A stretch of 64,000 bases of DNA, taken from contig NZ_JAKWJO010000012.1 of assembly GCF_022760995.1 (NCBI RefSeq), positions 20,712-84,711 of the forward strand, read 5' to 3'. The first letter of the stretch is position 1, and each line of letters starts with the position of its first letter. This stretch comes from Dyella sedimenti. GTDB lineage: Bacteria; Pseudomonadota; Gammaproteobacteria; Xanthomonadales; Rhodanobacteraceae. Below, in pieces: positions 18,504 through 27,150 of this stretch. The notes below the pieces were generated by a model. The model was given only the letters and a program-made list of their open reading frames with translations, ran no database searches and was not told the DNA's origin. The translations under genes were made by a program, and so were the position numbers.

Positions 18504-19679
18504 TCATTCGTTGGCGACGCCATGGATCGGGCGGATCGTGCTCCAGCTCTTGCAGCTGGGGCACTGCCAGTGATGCGCCTTGGCGCCGAAGCCACAGCGG
18601 CTGCAGCGATACATCGCCTGCCCTTCCAGCAGCTTCCTGGTGAGGTCGCGCAGGATCAGGAAGTTTTCCCGCGCTTCGCCTTCGATCTTGTCCATGGTGG
18701 CGTCGATCAACGCCATCAGGCCGCGCACCGAGGGACGCTGGCGCAGTTGCGAGGTAAGGAACTCGATCGCCGTGCGCTCGCCATCGCGCTGCTGGTAGAG
18801 CCGCGTCAGCGCCAGCACCGGCGAGATGCCGTGATAGCGCTCGAGGATGTCGCGCAGGAAGTGCTCGGCATGTTCCATCTGCTGCGAACGCGCGTAGCTA
18901 TTGAGCAGCGGCGGGAGGATCTCCGGCACGAAGGCGATGTCCGCGTCCACCGCCTGTTCATAGGCCCTGGCCGCCTCGGCATGCTGCCCTTCCTCGGCAT
19001 GCAGGCGTCCGGTCAGCATGAAGGCGCGCACGCAGTCGGCCTGGCAGGCGAAGGCCTGGCGCAGGTACTCGCGCGCTTCCTGGCGGGCGCCATGCTGGCG
19101 CGACTGCTCGGCCAGTTCGCAGTAAAACTGGGCGATCATGCCCGACTCGTCCTCGCCGGTCATCGCCTCCAGCCGGCGCGCGTGCTCGATCGCCTTGTGC
19201 CAGTCGCGCTCGTGCTGGTAGATCGCGATCAGGTGCCGCAGCGCCGAGGGCGCATGCGCATCCATCGCCACCAGGTCGGAGAACAGCGTCTCGGCGCGGT
19301 CCAGCAGGCCCGCGCGCATATAGTCCTCGCCCAGTTCCAGCAGGGCCACGGTCTTCATCGCGTCGGACAGGCCGGGCCGCGAGACCAGGTGCTGGTGCAG
19401 CCGGATCGCCCGGTCCACCTCGCCGCGGCGGCGGAACAGGTTGCCCAGCGCCAGATGGGTTTCCACCGTGTCGCGGTTGTACTCGGCCAGCTTGAGGAAC
19501 ACCTCGATGGCCTTGTCCTGCTCCTCGTTGAGCAGGTAATTGAGGCCACGGAAATAGTCCGAGGACAGCTCGCTGACCTGCGCGCCCGAACGCCGCGCCC
19601 CCGCCTTGCGGGCCGTCCACCAGCCACTGGCGAATGCTGCGGGTACCAGCAGGAGGAGTACGTACAGGAGCGCGCTCAT
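18504..19679 (-). CDS. lapB: Lipopolysaccharide assembly protein B
   Basis: A 391-residue protein with an N-terminal membrane anchor (about residues 2-20), a long array of tetratricopeptide-like helices, and a C-terminal rubredoxin-like zinc knuckle with CSRCGF and CPSCKSW. In E. coli LapB (YciM) recruits FtsH to degrade LpxC and so sets lipopolysaccharide synthesis; its length there is 389 residues. It overlaps lapA by 4 bases, the standard lapAB arrangement. Confidence 0.95.
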   Translation of the reverse strand: MSALLYVLLLLVPAAFASGWWTARKAGARRSGAQVSELSSDYFRGLNYLLNEEQDKAIEVFLKLAEYNRDTVETHLALGNLFRRRGEVDRAIRLHQHLVSRPGLSDAMKTVALLELGEDYMRAGLLDRAETLFSDLVAMDAHAPSALRHLIAIYQHERDWHKAIEHARRLEAMTGEDESGMIAQFYCELAEQSRQHGARQEAREYLRQAFACQADCVRAFMLTGRLHAEEGQHAEAARAYEQAVDADIAFVPEILPPLLNSYARSQQMEHAEHFLRDILERYHGISPVLALTRLYQQRDGERTAIEFLTSQLRQRPSVRGLMALIDATMDKIEGEARENFLILRDLTRKLLEGQAMYRCSRCGFGAKAHHWQCPSCKSWSTIRPIHGVANE

Positions 19680-19942
19680 GCACCAGCCGGGTTGGTATGG
19701 GCCTTGCCATCGGCGGCGGCCGCCTGGCGCCGTTGCCGGCGATGCCGCGAACTGACGCCGAGCCAGGCGGTGAGACCGCCCAGCAGCCAGCCGATCACCA
19801 ATGCCAGCAGCAGCGCCGCTCCCTTGGGCAGCGGCAGCCGTACGAATCCCAGGTCGTAGCTCACCAGGTCGGCGTTGAGCGCCCCCAGCACGATGCCGGC
19901 GGCGACGAACAGCAGGAGGATCAGCGTCACAATCAGTCGCAT
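19676..19942 (-). CDS. lapA: Lipopolysaccharide assembly protein A (DUF1049)
   Basis: An 88-residue membrane protein with two hydrophobic helices (about residues 3-23 and 40-62) and a basic cytoplasmic tail, matching LapA/YciS. The segment NADLVSYDLGFVRLPLPKG between the helices is typical. It precedes lapB with an ATGA overlap and is separated from ihfB by a strong terminator, so lapA probably has its own promoter in the 100 bases upstream. Confidence 0.92.
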   Translation of the reverse strand: MRLIVTLILLLFVAAGIVLGALNADLVSYDLGFVRLPLPKGAALLLALVIGWLLGGLTAWLGVSSRHRRQRRQAAAADGKAHTNPAGA

Positions 19943-20046
19943 GCGGCGACTTTACCCGATTGCCCGTGAGCGTCACAGGCGTGCATGGGGGAGGCCTTCA
20001 GAAATCGCATAGCGCGCCGGATTCGAAGGCCCGCCCCAGGGATTCC

Positions 20047-20087
20047 AAAAAAGAAGGCAGGCCCGGCCCGAGAGGCCCGCCTGCCTT
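20047..20087 (-). terminator. Rho-independent terminator after ihfB
   Basis: On the minus strand AAGGCAGGC (20079-20087) pairs with GCCTGCCTT (20054-20062) around a GC-rich inner fold, followed by C and six T residues. It ends the cmk-rpsA-ihfB transcript. Confidence 0.9.
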
Positions 20088-20122
20088 CGACCTGTCCGGA
20101 GACACCGCCCATGGAGGCGGCA

Positions 20123-20410
20123 TCACTCCAGATTCATATTGACGCGCTCGCGCAATTCCTTGCCTGGCTTGAAGTGCGGGACATGCTTGCCCGGCAGTGC
20201 CACGGCCTCACCCGTCTTGGGGTTGCGGCCCATGCGCGGCGGACGGTAGTGCAGCGCGAAGCTGCCGAAACCGCGGACCTCGATGCGCTCGCCGTTGGAA
20301 AGCGCGTGGCTCATCTGCTCGATCACGCTCTTGACCGCCAGTTCCACATCCGCGAACGCGAGATGGGTCTGGCGCCGTGCCAGCGCCTCGATCAATTCGG
20401 ATTTGGTCAT
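20123..20410 (-). CDS. ihfB: Integration host factor subunit beta
   Basis: A 95-residue HU/IHF family protein starting MTKSELIEALARRQ. It carries the DNA-bending arm sequence RVEVRGFGSF-like (ERIEVRGFGSFALHYRPPRMGRNPKTGE), with the conserved Arg-Asn-Pro-Lys-Thr-Gly tip. It pairs with IhfA (not in this window) to bend DNA. It follows rpsA by 70 bases, the usual order rpsA-ihfB in gammaproteobacteria. The upstream in-frame extension to 20473 is rejected because the conserved protein starts at 20410. Confidence 0.96.
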   Translation of the reverse strand: MTKSELIEALARRQTHLAFADVELAVKSVIEQMSHALSNGERIEVRGFGSFALHYRPPRMGRNPKTGEAVALPGKHVPHFKPGKELRERVNMNLE

Positions 20411-20480
20411 GGGTCCCCAATGTCCGTGACGTGAAACCACGGGGCGGCCATAAGCCGCCCCGCATTCCTGCAACTACTGC

Positions 20481-22154
20481 TTAGTCGGCCTTGTTGAGCT
20501 GCTCCTTGAGCAGCGCACCGAGCTTGGTCGTGCCACCGGAGGTGTTCGAGTACTCGGCCATGGCGTCGTGCAGTTCTTCTTCGTCCTTCGCGCGGATCGA
20601 CAGCTGCAGCTGGCGGCCCTTGCGGTCCATGCCGGTGAACTTGGCTTCGACCTTGTCGCCCACCTTCAGGTGCTGGGTCGCATCGTCGATGCGCTCCTTG
20701 GCGATGTCGTTGGCGCGCAGGTAACCCTCCACGCCTTCGCCCAGGTCGATCACGGCACCCTTGGCGTCCACTTCCTTCACGGTGCCATTGACGATGGTGC
20801 CGCGCGGGTTGGTGGCCATGAACTGGCCGAACGGATCCTGCTCCATCTGCTTGATGCCGAGGGAGATGCGCTCGCGCTCCGGATCCACGGCCAGCACCAC
20901 GGCCTCGATCTCGTCGCCCTTCTTGAAGTTGCGCACGAGGTCTTCGCCGGAAGCCTGCCAGGAGATGTCGGACAGGTGGACCAGGCCGTCGATGCCGCCG
21001 TCCAGGCCGATGAAGATGCCGAAGTCGGTGATCGACTTGATCTGGCCGGACACCTTGTCGCCCTTCTTGTGCATGGCGGCGAAGGCTTCCCACGGGTTCG
21101 AGCGGGTCTGCTTGATGCCCAGCGAGATGCGGCGACGCTCTTCATCCACGTCCAGCACCATCACTTCGGTCTCGTCGCCGACCTGCACGACCTTGGCCGG
21201 GTTGACGTTCTTGTTGGTCCAGTCCATCTCGGACACGTGGACCAGGCCTTCCACGCCCGGCTCGATCTCGACGAAGCAGCCGTAATCGGTGACGTTGGAG
21301 ACCTTGCCGAACAGGCGGCTGCCGACCGGGTAGCGGCGGGCGATGGCGACCCACGGATCGTCACCCAGCTGCTTGAGGCCCAGCGACACGCGGTTGCGCT
21401 CGCGGTCGTACTTCAGCACGCGGACGTCCAGCTCGTCGCCGACGTTGACGACTTCGGACGGATGACGCACGCGCTTCCACGCCATGTCGGTGATGTGCAG
21501 CAGGCCGTCGATGCCGCCCAGGTCCACGAACGCGCCGTAGTCGGTGAGGTTCTTGACCGTGCCCTTGACCACCGCGCCCTCGGTCAGGCGCTCCAGCAGC
21601 TTCTCGCGCTCCTCGGAGAACTCGGTCTCGACGACGGCGCGGCGGCTGACCACCACGTTGTTGCGCTTGCGGTCGAGCTTGATGATCTTGAACTCGAGGT
21701 CCTTGCCTTCCAGGTAGACCGGATCGCGGACCGGACGTACGTCGACCAGCGAGCCCGGCAGGAACGCGCGGACGTCCTTGATGTCGACGGTGAAGCCGCC
21801 CTTGACCTTGCCGGAGATCTTGCCGGTGATGGTCTCTTCCTTGTCGAAGGCCTGCTCGAGGTCGTCCCACACCATGGAACGCTTGGCCTTCTCGCGGGAG
21901 AGCTTGGTCTCGCCGAAGCCGTCTTCGAGGGCGTCGAGGGCAACCTTCACCTCGTCGCCGACCTGCACTTCCAGCTCTCCGTTCTCGTCCTTGAACTGCT
22001 CGATCGGGACGATGCCTTCGCTCTTGAGGCCAGCGTTGATCACGACGACATCGTTGCGGATTTCCACAACGATACCGGTGACGATCGCGCCCGGCTTCAG
22101 CTTGGAGATGGCCTGTTGGCTCTGTTCAAACAGCTCGGCAAAACTTTCAGTCAT
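20481..22154 (-). CDS. rpsA: 30S ribosomal protein S1
   Basis: A 557-residue protein, the same length as E. coli S1, with six S1 OB-fold repeats that bind mRNA. The start MTESFAELFEQSQ at 22154 matches the family; an upstream in-frame extension is not conserved. It is preceded by cmk and followed by ihfB. The 171-base gap upstream holds GC-rich potential hairpins that could serve the autogenous control known for rpsA, but I see no specific site. Confidence 0.97.
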   Translation of the reverse strand: MTESFAELFEQSQQAISKLKPGAIVTGIVVEIRNDVVVINAGLKSEGIVPIEQFKDENGELEVQVGDEVKVALDALEDGFGETKLSREKAKRSMVWDDLEQAFDKEETITGKISGKVKGGFTVDIKDVRAFLPGSLVDVRPVRDPVYLEGKDLEFKIIKLDRKRNNVVVSRRAVVETEFSEEREKLLERLTEGAVVKGTVKNLTDYGAFVDLGGIDGLLHITDMAWKRVRHPSEVVNVGDELDVRVLKYDRERNRVSLGLKQLGDDPWVAIARRYPVGSRLFGKVSNVTDYGCFVEIEPGVEGLVHVSEMDWTNKNVNPAKVVQVGDETEVMVLDVDEERRRISLGIKQTRSNPWEAFAAMHKKGDKVSGQIKSITDFGIFIGLDGGIDGLVHLSDISWQASGEDLVRNFKKGDEIEAVVLAVDPERERISLGIKQMEQDPFGQFMATNPRGTIVNGTVKEVDAKGAVIDLGEGVEGYLRANDIAKERIDDATQHLKVGDKVEAKFTGMDRKGRQLQLSIRAKDEEELHDAMAEYSNTSGGTTKLGALLKEQLNKAD

Positions 22155-22325
22155 GTTGATTCCAGAAATGAGAAAAGGCCTTAGGTCCTGTGCTTGCCGT
22201 GTGGCATGGCGCACGGACGGTCGGCCCACCGGTTATGGGTGCTCGGGATCGCTCCCTTGGCACCGTTGACCATGTACCCCGACTTTCGGGCCGGGGCGCC
22301 AAAAGCCGCCGGCAGTCCCTTCACG

Positions 22326-23006
22326 TCAGGACTGCACGACAGCCAATACTTTCGCGACGACGTCGTCGATGCCCATGCCGGTGGTGTCGATGAAAACCGC
22401 ATCCGCGGCCGGCTTGAGCGGCGCGACCGTCCGCGAGGCATCGCGGGCGTCGCGCGCTTCGATCTCGCGCTTGAGGGTGCCAAGTGTAACGCTGAGACCC
22501 TTTTCCTTCAACTGCTTATAGCGCCTTTGGGCACGCTCGGCGGCGCTGGCCGTCAGGAATACCTTGTAAGGGGCGTCAGGGAAGATCACCGTGCCCATGT
22601 CACGGCCGTCGGCGACCAGTCCCGGAGCCTTGCGGAAGGCCAGCTGCATGTCCACAAGTGCCTGACGCACCGAAGGAATCGAGGCGATCGCCGAGGCTGC
22701 CGCGCCGGCCGTCTCGGTACGCAGTTCGTCGGTGGCGTCATGGCCGTTGACCAGCACCCGGGTGTCGCTGCCGTCCGCCACCGCCTGGAAGCGGATCCGG
22801 GTTTCCCGGGCGCAGCGGGTGACCGCCTCGGTGTCGGACAGGTCCAGCCCCTCGGCCCCGGCCGCGTAGCCCACCGCCCGGTACAGCGCCCCGGAATCCA
22901 GCAGGCGCCAGCCGAGCCGCTCCGCCACCAAGCGGCTGACCGTGCCCTTGCCCGACCCCGAGGGGCCGTCGATGGTCAGCACGGGAACGGACGGGGACGG
23001 ACTCAT
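22326..23006 (-). CDS. cmk: Cytidylate kinase
   Basis: A 226-residue (d)CMP kinase. The P-loop GPSGSGKGT lies at about residues 14-22, followed by LLDSGALYRAVGYAA and VADGRDMGTVIFPDA in the CMP-binding region, then the lid RRYKQLKEKG. It phosphorylates CMP and dCMP using ATP. The cmk-rpsA-ihfB order is classical. Confidence 0.96.
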   Translation of the reverse strand: MSPSPSVPVLTIDGPSGSGKGTVSRLVAERLGWRLLDSGALYRAVGYAAGAEGLDLSDTEAVTRCARETRIRFQAVADGSDTRVLVNGHDATDELRTETAGAAASAIASIPSVRQALVDMQLAFRKAPGLVADGRDMGTVIFPDAPYKVFLTASAAERAQRRYKQLKEKGLSVTLGTLKREIEARDARDASRTVAPLKPAADAVFIDTTGMGIDDVVAKVLAVVQS

Positions 23007-23123
23007 GGGGACTCCTGACGGCGACGAAGGAAAACGCCTATGCTATCGCGTTGGTCCTCGCACGGAACGCGGGATGCACCGTTGCCCCCTCCCAGTCCGT
23101 ACGAAACCATGCAAGTCCACACC

Positions 23124-23381
23124 ATGACCGATCTGCGTCGCGAATTCGAACAGGCCGCCGAAGACATCCAGCGCCTGGCGCAGCGACCGGACAACGACAC
23201 CCTCCTCCGGCTCTACGCCCTCTACAAGCAGGGCTCGGAGGGCGACGTGCACGGCGAGCAGCCGGGCTTCTTCGACTTCGTGGGCACCGCCAAGTACGAG
23301 GCCTGGGGCCAGTTGCGCGGCACGCCGGAGGATGAGGCCATGCAGCGCTACATCGACCTGGTGCGCGAGCTGCTGGGTTAG
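23124..23381 (+). CDS. Acyl-CoA-binding protein
   Basis: About 85 residues, the normal length of the four-helix ACBP fold. Diagnostic segments are LRLYALYKQGSEGDV and KYEAWGQLRGTPEDEAMQRYI, with the conserved Tyr and Lys that contact the CoA 3'-phosphate. It carries long-chain acyl-CoA esters in the cytosol. It sits 192 bases upstream of fadH, another fatty-acid gene, which supports the call. An in-frame ATG at 23109 would add five residues; neither start has a strong ribosome site. Confidence 0.9.
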   Translation: MTDLRREFEQAAEDIQRLAQRPDNDTLLRLYALYKQGSEGDVHGEQPGFFDFVGTAKYEAWGQLRGTPEDEAMQRYIDLVRELLG

Positions 23382-23383
23382 GC

Positions 23384-23515
23384 GATGGGGGGAATGGGGG
23401 GCGGGGACGCCAAGATCCACCTCCTCAAGCCCGCAGCAGGGAATTTTGCTGACACGCCATGGGGCGCCACAGTTTTTGCGCCCCCACTACCCATCCCCCA
23501 TCTCCCGCTCTTGCT
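23384..23515. repeat. G/C-run repeat, copy 1
   Basis: A left arm of runs such as GATGGGGGGAATGGGGGGCGG and a right arm GCGCCCCCACTACCCATCC form an imperfect inverted repeat. The same right-arm core, with one change, lies at about 41870 upstream of recN, so this is a small dispersed element. Confidence 0.5.
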
Positions 23516-23573
23516 TTCAAACGTCCTTCCCAGGCACATTCATACGATCGTTTGAACCTCCTCGACGGTCCGC

Positions 23574-25592
23574 ATGAATTTCCCCCACCTGTTCGCCCCG
23601 CTCGACCTCGGGCATACCATCTTGCCCAACCGCATCCTGATGGGCTCGATGCATACGGGCCTGGAGGACAAGGCCAGCGACTACGACAAGCTCGCCACCT
23701 ATTTCGCCGAGCGCGCCCGAGGCGGCGTGGGCCTGATGGTGACCGGCGGCATCGCGCCCAGCATCCGCGGCTGGCTCAAGCCCTTCGGCGGACGCCTGTC
23801 GATGCCCTGGCACGTCGCCCGCCACCGCAAGCTGACGCGGGCCGTGCATGCCGAGGGCGGCAAGCTGTGCATGCAGATCCTGCACGCGGGCCGCTATGGC
23901 TTCCATCCCCTGTCGGTGGCGCCCTCCAGGATCAAGTCGCCGATTACGCCATTCACCCCGCGCGCGCTGACCCCGCGCGGGGTGGAGCGCACCATCGGCG
24001 ACTTCGTGCATTGCGCGCAGCTGGCCCAGGACGCCGGCTACGATGGCGTCGAGGTGATGGGCTCGGAAGGCTACCTCATCAACCAGTTCCTCGCCGCCCG
24101 CACCAACCAGCGCAGCGACGCCTGGGGCGGCAGCGCCGACAAGCGCATGCGCTTCCCGGTCGAGATCGTGCGCCGCACGCGCGAGGCGGTCGGCCGCGAC
24201 TTCATCATCATCTACCGCCTGTCCATGCTCGACCTGGTCGAGAACGGCCAGAGCTGGGAGGAAATCGTCGCCCTGGCCAAGGCCATCGAGGCCGCGGGCG
24301 CCAGCCTCATCAATACCGGCATCGGCTGGCACGAAGCGCGCGTGCCCACCATCGTCACCGGCGTGCCGCGCGCGGGATTCGCCTGGGTGACCCGCAAGCT
24401 CAAGGGCGAAGTGTCGATTCCGCTGGTCACCACCAACCGCATCAACATGCCGGAGGTGGCCGAACAGGTGCTTGCCAGCGGCGAGGCCGACATGGTCTCG
24501 ATGGCACGGCCGCTGCTGGCCGACCCCGAATGGCCCCGCAAGGCCCAGGCCGGACGCAGCGAGCGCATCAACACCTGCATCGCCTGCAACCAGGCCTGCC
24601 TGGACCACGTGTTCCAGAATCGCCGCGCCAGTTGCCTGCTGAACCCGCGCGCCTGCCACGAGACCGAGCTGGCGATCACGCCCGCGGCCACGCGCAAGCG
24701 CATCGCCGTGGTGGGCGCGGGCCCGGCCGGCCTGGCCTGCGCCAGCACCCTGGCCGAGCGTGGCCACGCGGTCACCCTCATCGACCGGGCCGGCGAGATC
24801 GGCGGCCAGTTCAACGTCGCCAAGCGCATCCCCGGCAAGGAAGAATTCCACGAGACGCTGCGCTACTTCCGCCATCGCCTGGAAGACACAGGCGTGACGC
24901 TGCGTCTGGGCCAGGCTGCCGACGCGTCCTCGCTGACCGCCGGCGGCTACGACGAGGTGGTGGTGGCGACCGGCATCACGCCGCGCCGGGTCAGCTTTCC
25001 CGGCAGCGACGACCCGCGCGTGCTGGGCTACCTGGACGTGCTGGCCCACGACAAGCCAGTGGGCCGGAAGGTGGCGATCATCGGCGCCGGCGGCATCGGC
25101 TTCGACGTCGCCGAGTTCCTGGTGGAACGCCAGCCTTCGCCCAGCCTGGACGTCCGCCGCTGGTCGCACGAATGGGGCGTGGACATGTCGCTCGAAGCCC
25201 GCGGCGGCCTGGCCCCGCCCGAGCCGGAGCCGCCCGCCCGCCAGGTCTGGCTGCTCCAGCGCAGCGAGGGCCGGCCGGGCGCTCGCCTGAACAAGACCAC
25301 GGGCTGGGTCCACCGCGCCACGCTCAAGGCCAAGCGCGTCGCCATGCTGGGCGGCGTCACTTACGAGCGCTTCGACGACCAGGGCCTGCACATCACCGTG
25401 GACGGCCAGCCGCAGGTGCTGCCGGTGGACCACGTGATCGTCTGCGCGGGGCAAGAATCCAACCGGGGCCTTGCCGATACCTTGCTGGCGGCCGGCATCA
25501 AGACCCATGTGATCGGCGGGGCCGACGTGGCCGCCGAACTCGACGCCAAGCGGGCGATCGACCAGGGAACGAGGTTGGCCGCCACCTTGTAG
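23574..25592 (+). CDS. fadH: NADPH-dependent 2,4-dienoyl-CoA reductase
   Basis: A 672-residue flavin/iron-sulfur enzyme of unsaturated fatty-acid beta-oxidation. The N-terminal TIM barrel (about residues 1-330, Old Yellow Enzyme type, FMN) contains HAGRYGFHP. A cysteine cluster CIACNQACLDHVF...C (about 337-360) binds the 4Fe-4S centre. The C-terminal half has two dinucleotide folds: VVGAGPAGLACASTLAERGH for FAD and IIGAGGIGFDVAEFLVE for NADPH. Length and domain order match E. coli FadH. The gene stands alone between the ACBP gene and a putative sRNA locus. Confidence 0.95.
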   Translation: MNFPHLFAPLDLGHTILPNRILMGSMHTGLEDKASDYDKLATYFAERARGGVGLMVTGGIAPSIRGWLKPFGGRLSMPWHVARHRKLTRAVHAEGGKLCMQILHAGRYGFHPLSVAPSRIKSPITPFTPRALTPRGVERTIGDFVHCAQLAQDAGYDGVEVMGSEGYLINQFLAARTNQRSDAWGGSADKRMRFPVEIVRRTREAVGRDFIIIYRLSMLDLVENGQSWEEIVALAKAIEAAGASLINTGIGWHEARVPTIVTGVPRAGFAWVTRKLKGEVSIPLVTTNRINMPEVAEQVLASGEADMVSMARPLLADPEWPRKAQAGRSERINTCIACNQACLDHVFQNRRASCLLNPRACHETELAITPAATRKRIAVVGAGPAGLACASTLAERGHAVTLIDRAGEIGGQFNVAKRIPGKEEFHETLRYFRHRLEDTGVTLRLGQAADASSLTAGGYDEVVVATGITPRRVSFPGSDDPRVLGYLDVLAHDKPVGRKVAIIGAGGIGFDVAEFLVERQPSPSLDVRRWSHEWGVDMSLEARGGLAPPEPEPPARQVWLLQRSEGRPGARLNKTTGWVHRATLKAKRVAMLGGVTYERFDDQGLHITVDGQPQVLPVDHVIVCAGQESNRGLADTLLAAGIKTHVIGGADVAAELDAKRAIDQGTRLAATL

Positions 25593-25629
25593 GCGCGTCC
25601 CCAGTGTGCGGCCAGTTCCTGCCGAGGTG

Positions 25630-25655
25630 GGTCGCGCACAGGGTGCGCTCCCACA
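25630..25655. repeat. REP-like element (single arm)
   Basis: The sequence GGTCGCGCACAGGGTGCGCT followed by CCCACA is one arm of a repeat that recurs, alone or as inverted pairs, near 27160, 27215, 33080 and 33110 in this window. It lies about 40 bases past the fadH stop. Confidence 0.75.
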
Positions 25656-25670
25656 AAAAAGCGGACGGCA

Positions 25671-25840
25671 GAAACGACGACGCCCGGCTCCAAGGCCGGG
25701 CGTCGTGCTGGAAAGGAAAGCGCCCCGCTGGGCGACGCGTCGATATGGGTCAGGGGGGAGGAAGACCAGATATCGCGGGGATAGCGTCGCAGCGGGGCGA
25801 GGGTCGCCGCCACCAGGGGGGAGGGGACGGTGGCGGGACA
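25671..25840 (-). ncRNA. Putative small RNA with C-rich hairpin loops
   Basis: Read on the minus strand, this 170-nt stretch forms three strong stem-loops. SL1 pairs 25829-25836 with 25807-25814 and has the loop GTCCCCTCCCCCCT. SL2 is a long stem (25784-25799 with 25721-25738) capped by an inner helix (25741-25751 with 2564-75 of the same block, i.e. 25764-25775) and the loop TTCCTCCCCCCT. SL3 is a perfect 12-bp stem, 25677-25688 with 25695-25706, followed by CGTTTC. Two unpaired CCUCCCCCC-type loops are complementary to Shine-Dalgarno sequences. This is the design of C-rich-loop sRNAs such as Xanthomonas sX13. No ORF covers the stretch. Confidence 0.6.
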
Positions 25841-25846
25841 GGGAGA

Positions 25847-25875
25847 ATCTTATGATCGACCTGTTATAGAAACAA
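25847..25875 (-). promoter_or_regulatory. Candidate promoter of the C-rich-loop sRNA
   Basis: On the minus strand TTGTTT and TAAGAT are spaced by exactly 17 bases. Transcription would begin near 25840, four bases before the first stem of the putative sRNA. The surrounding sequence is strikingly AT-rich and may also carry the promoter of the LysR gene in the other direction. Confidence 0.45.
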
Positions 25876-25924
25876 ATATATATTTAAGGCCGCACTTATA
25901 TGTAAATCCTATTAAAGACCCCCT

Positions 25925-26821
25925 ATGTTCGACTTCCGTCAGCTTCGTTACTTTGTAACTGTCGCGGAGGAGCTGAGCTTCACCCGCGCGGCCCAACGCC
26001 TCTACATTTCCCAGCCTCCACTTTCCCAGCAGATTCAGTCGCTTGAAGACGACCTTGGGGTGCGGCTGCTGGAACGGAACAAGCGCAACGTCTCCCTGAC
26101 CGAACCCGGCAAGCTATTCCTGGAACAGGCGCGCCAGATCCTGGCCAAGGCCGAGGAAGCACGCGAACAGATGGCCGATGCGGCCACCGGCTTCAGCGGC
26201 AAGCTGCGGCTGGCCTATACGGTGTCGGTCACCTTCCACCCGGCACTGCCCCAGACCCTGCTGCGCTACCGCCGCTTCGCCCCCCAGGTACGGCTGATCC
26301 TCAGCGAGATGTATACCGAGCAACAGTACGCCGCCCTGCTGGCGGGCGAGCTGGACGTGGGCTTCGTGCGCGACCAGCCCTCGCACGAAGGTATCGCGCG
26401 AGGGCTGCGGCTGGACGTGATCGACCACGAGCCGCTGCTGCTCGCCCTGCCCTCCGATCATCCCCTGGCCGTGCGAAAAAGCATCTGGCTGCGCGAGGCG
26501 GCGATGGAGGCCTTCGTGGTGCAACCGCGCGAACTGGCCGCCACGCTGTACGACCGCCTGACCCAGATCGCCGCCAAGGCCAACTTCCATCCGCAGATCA
26601 GCCAGCACGCCCAGCAGATCAACGGCCTGCTGGTGCTGGTCGCCGCCGGCATGGGGCTGGCGCTGGTTCCCGCCTCGATGGGAACGGTGACCCTGCCCGG
26701 CGTCAGCTACCTGCGCCTGGAGGACCCCGACGCCTATATGCTGCTGGCCCTGGCCAGCCGCGCCGACGACCCTTCGCCCGTCGTGCGACGCTTCCTCAGC
26801 GCCATGACCGAGCCCGAATAG
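25925..26821 (+). CDS. LysR family transcriptional regulator
   Basis: A 298-residue LTTR. The N-terminal winged helix-turn-helix (FRQLRYFVTVAEELSFTRAAQRLYISQPPLSQQI) is followed by a linker helix and a periplasmic-binding-protein-like effector domain. It resembles the BenM/CatM/AlsR branch, but the ligand is not deducible. It is preceded by an AT-rich leader of about 70 bases. No divergent protein gene lies next to it, only the putative sRNA on the opposite strand, which is therefore a possible target. Confidence 0.9.
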   Translation: MFDFRQLRYFVTVAEELSFTRAAQRLYISQPPLSQQIQSLEDDLGVRLLERNKRNVSLTEPGKLFLEQARQILAKAEEAREQMADAATGFSGKLRLAYTVSVTFHPALPQTLLRYRRFAPQVRLILSEMYTEQQYAALLAGELDVGFVRDQPSHEGIARGLRLDVIDHEPLLLALPSDHPLAVRKSIWLREAAMEAFVVQPRELAATLYDRLTQIAAKANFHPQISQHAQQINGLLVLVAAGMGLALVPASMGTVTLPGVSYLRLEDPDAYMLLALASRADDPSPVVRRFLSAMTEPE

Positions 26822-26828
26822 TCCGGCG

Positions 26829-26858
26829 CCAGGCACGGTTACCGTGCGCCTGGATTTT
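26829..26858 (+). terminator. Terminator of the LysR gene
   Basis: CCAGGCACGG pairs with CCGTGCGCCTGG (small bulge) around TTA and is followed by ATTTT, 8 bases after the LysR stop codon. Confidence 0.6.
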
Positions 26859-26876
26859 GCTCACCTCCCCAAGGAC

Positions 26877-26905
26877 TTGCGCAGATTCATCCAATTGTTT
26901 ACTAT
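26877..26905 (+). promoter_or_regulatory. Candidate promoter of rpmJ
   Basis: TTGCGC and TACTAT are separated by 17 bases. The predicted start site lies about 35 bases upstream of the GTG start of the L36 gene. Confidence 0.4.
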
Positions 26906-26948
26906 TTCGTTCTTGTGTTTCCTCTATCGTTAGTTTCAGGAGCTGGCC

Positions 26949-27074
26949 GTGAAGGTGCTTTCCTCTTTGAAGTCCGCCAAGCAGCGGCACCGTGACTGCA
27001 AGGTTGTGCGCCGTCGCGGCAAGGTGTTCGTGATCTGCAAGAGCAACCCGCGTTTCAAGGCTCGCCAGCGCTGA
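26949..27074 (+). CDS. rpmJ: 50S ribosomal protein L36 (zinc-lacking, YkgO type)
   Basis: A 41-residue protein beginning MKVLSSLKSAKQRHRDCK and ending RFKARQR. Only two cysteines remain (C17 and C30), so the CxxC...CxxxxH zinc site of standard L36 is absent, as in the C-minus (YkgO/RpmJ2) form. Xanthomonads are known to use this form. The GTG start at 26949 follows AGGAG seven bases upstream. It is a single-gene transcript ending in a strong terminator. Confidence 0.95.
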   Translation: MKVLSSLKSAKQRHRDCKVVRRRGKVFVICKSNPRFKARQR

Positions 27075-27097
27075 TCTTCAGCTGCGACGAGTGACGG

Positions 27098-27124
27098 AAA
27101 AGGCCGCGCGAGCGGCCTTTTTTG
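27098..27124 (+). terminator. Rho-independent terminator of rpmJ
   Basis: AAAAGGCCGC and GCGGCCTTTT form a perfect 10-bp stem around GCGA, continuing into a T-run. Confidence 0.92.
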
Positions 27125-27150
27125 TTGCCTCTCATCCGTCCCCGTCTCCT

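Noticed and set aside
23459..25855. 798-codon open frame overlapping fadH in another frame
   Set aside because: Arg/Pro/Gly-rich low-complexity translation with no family features; fadH occupies the same bases with clear motifs.
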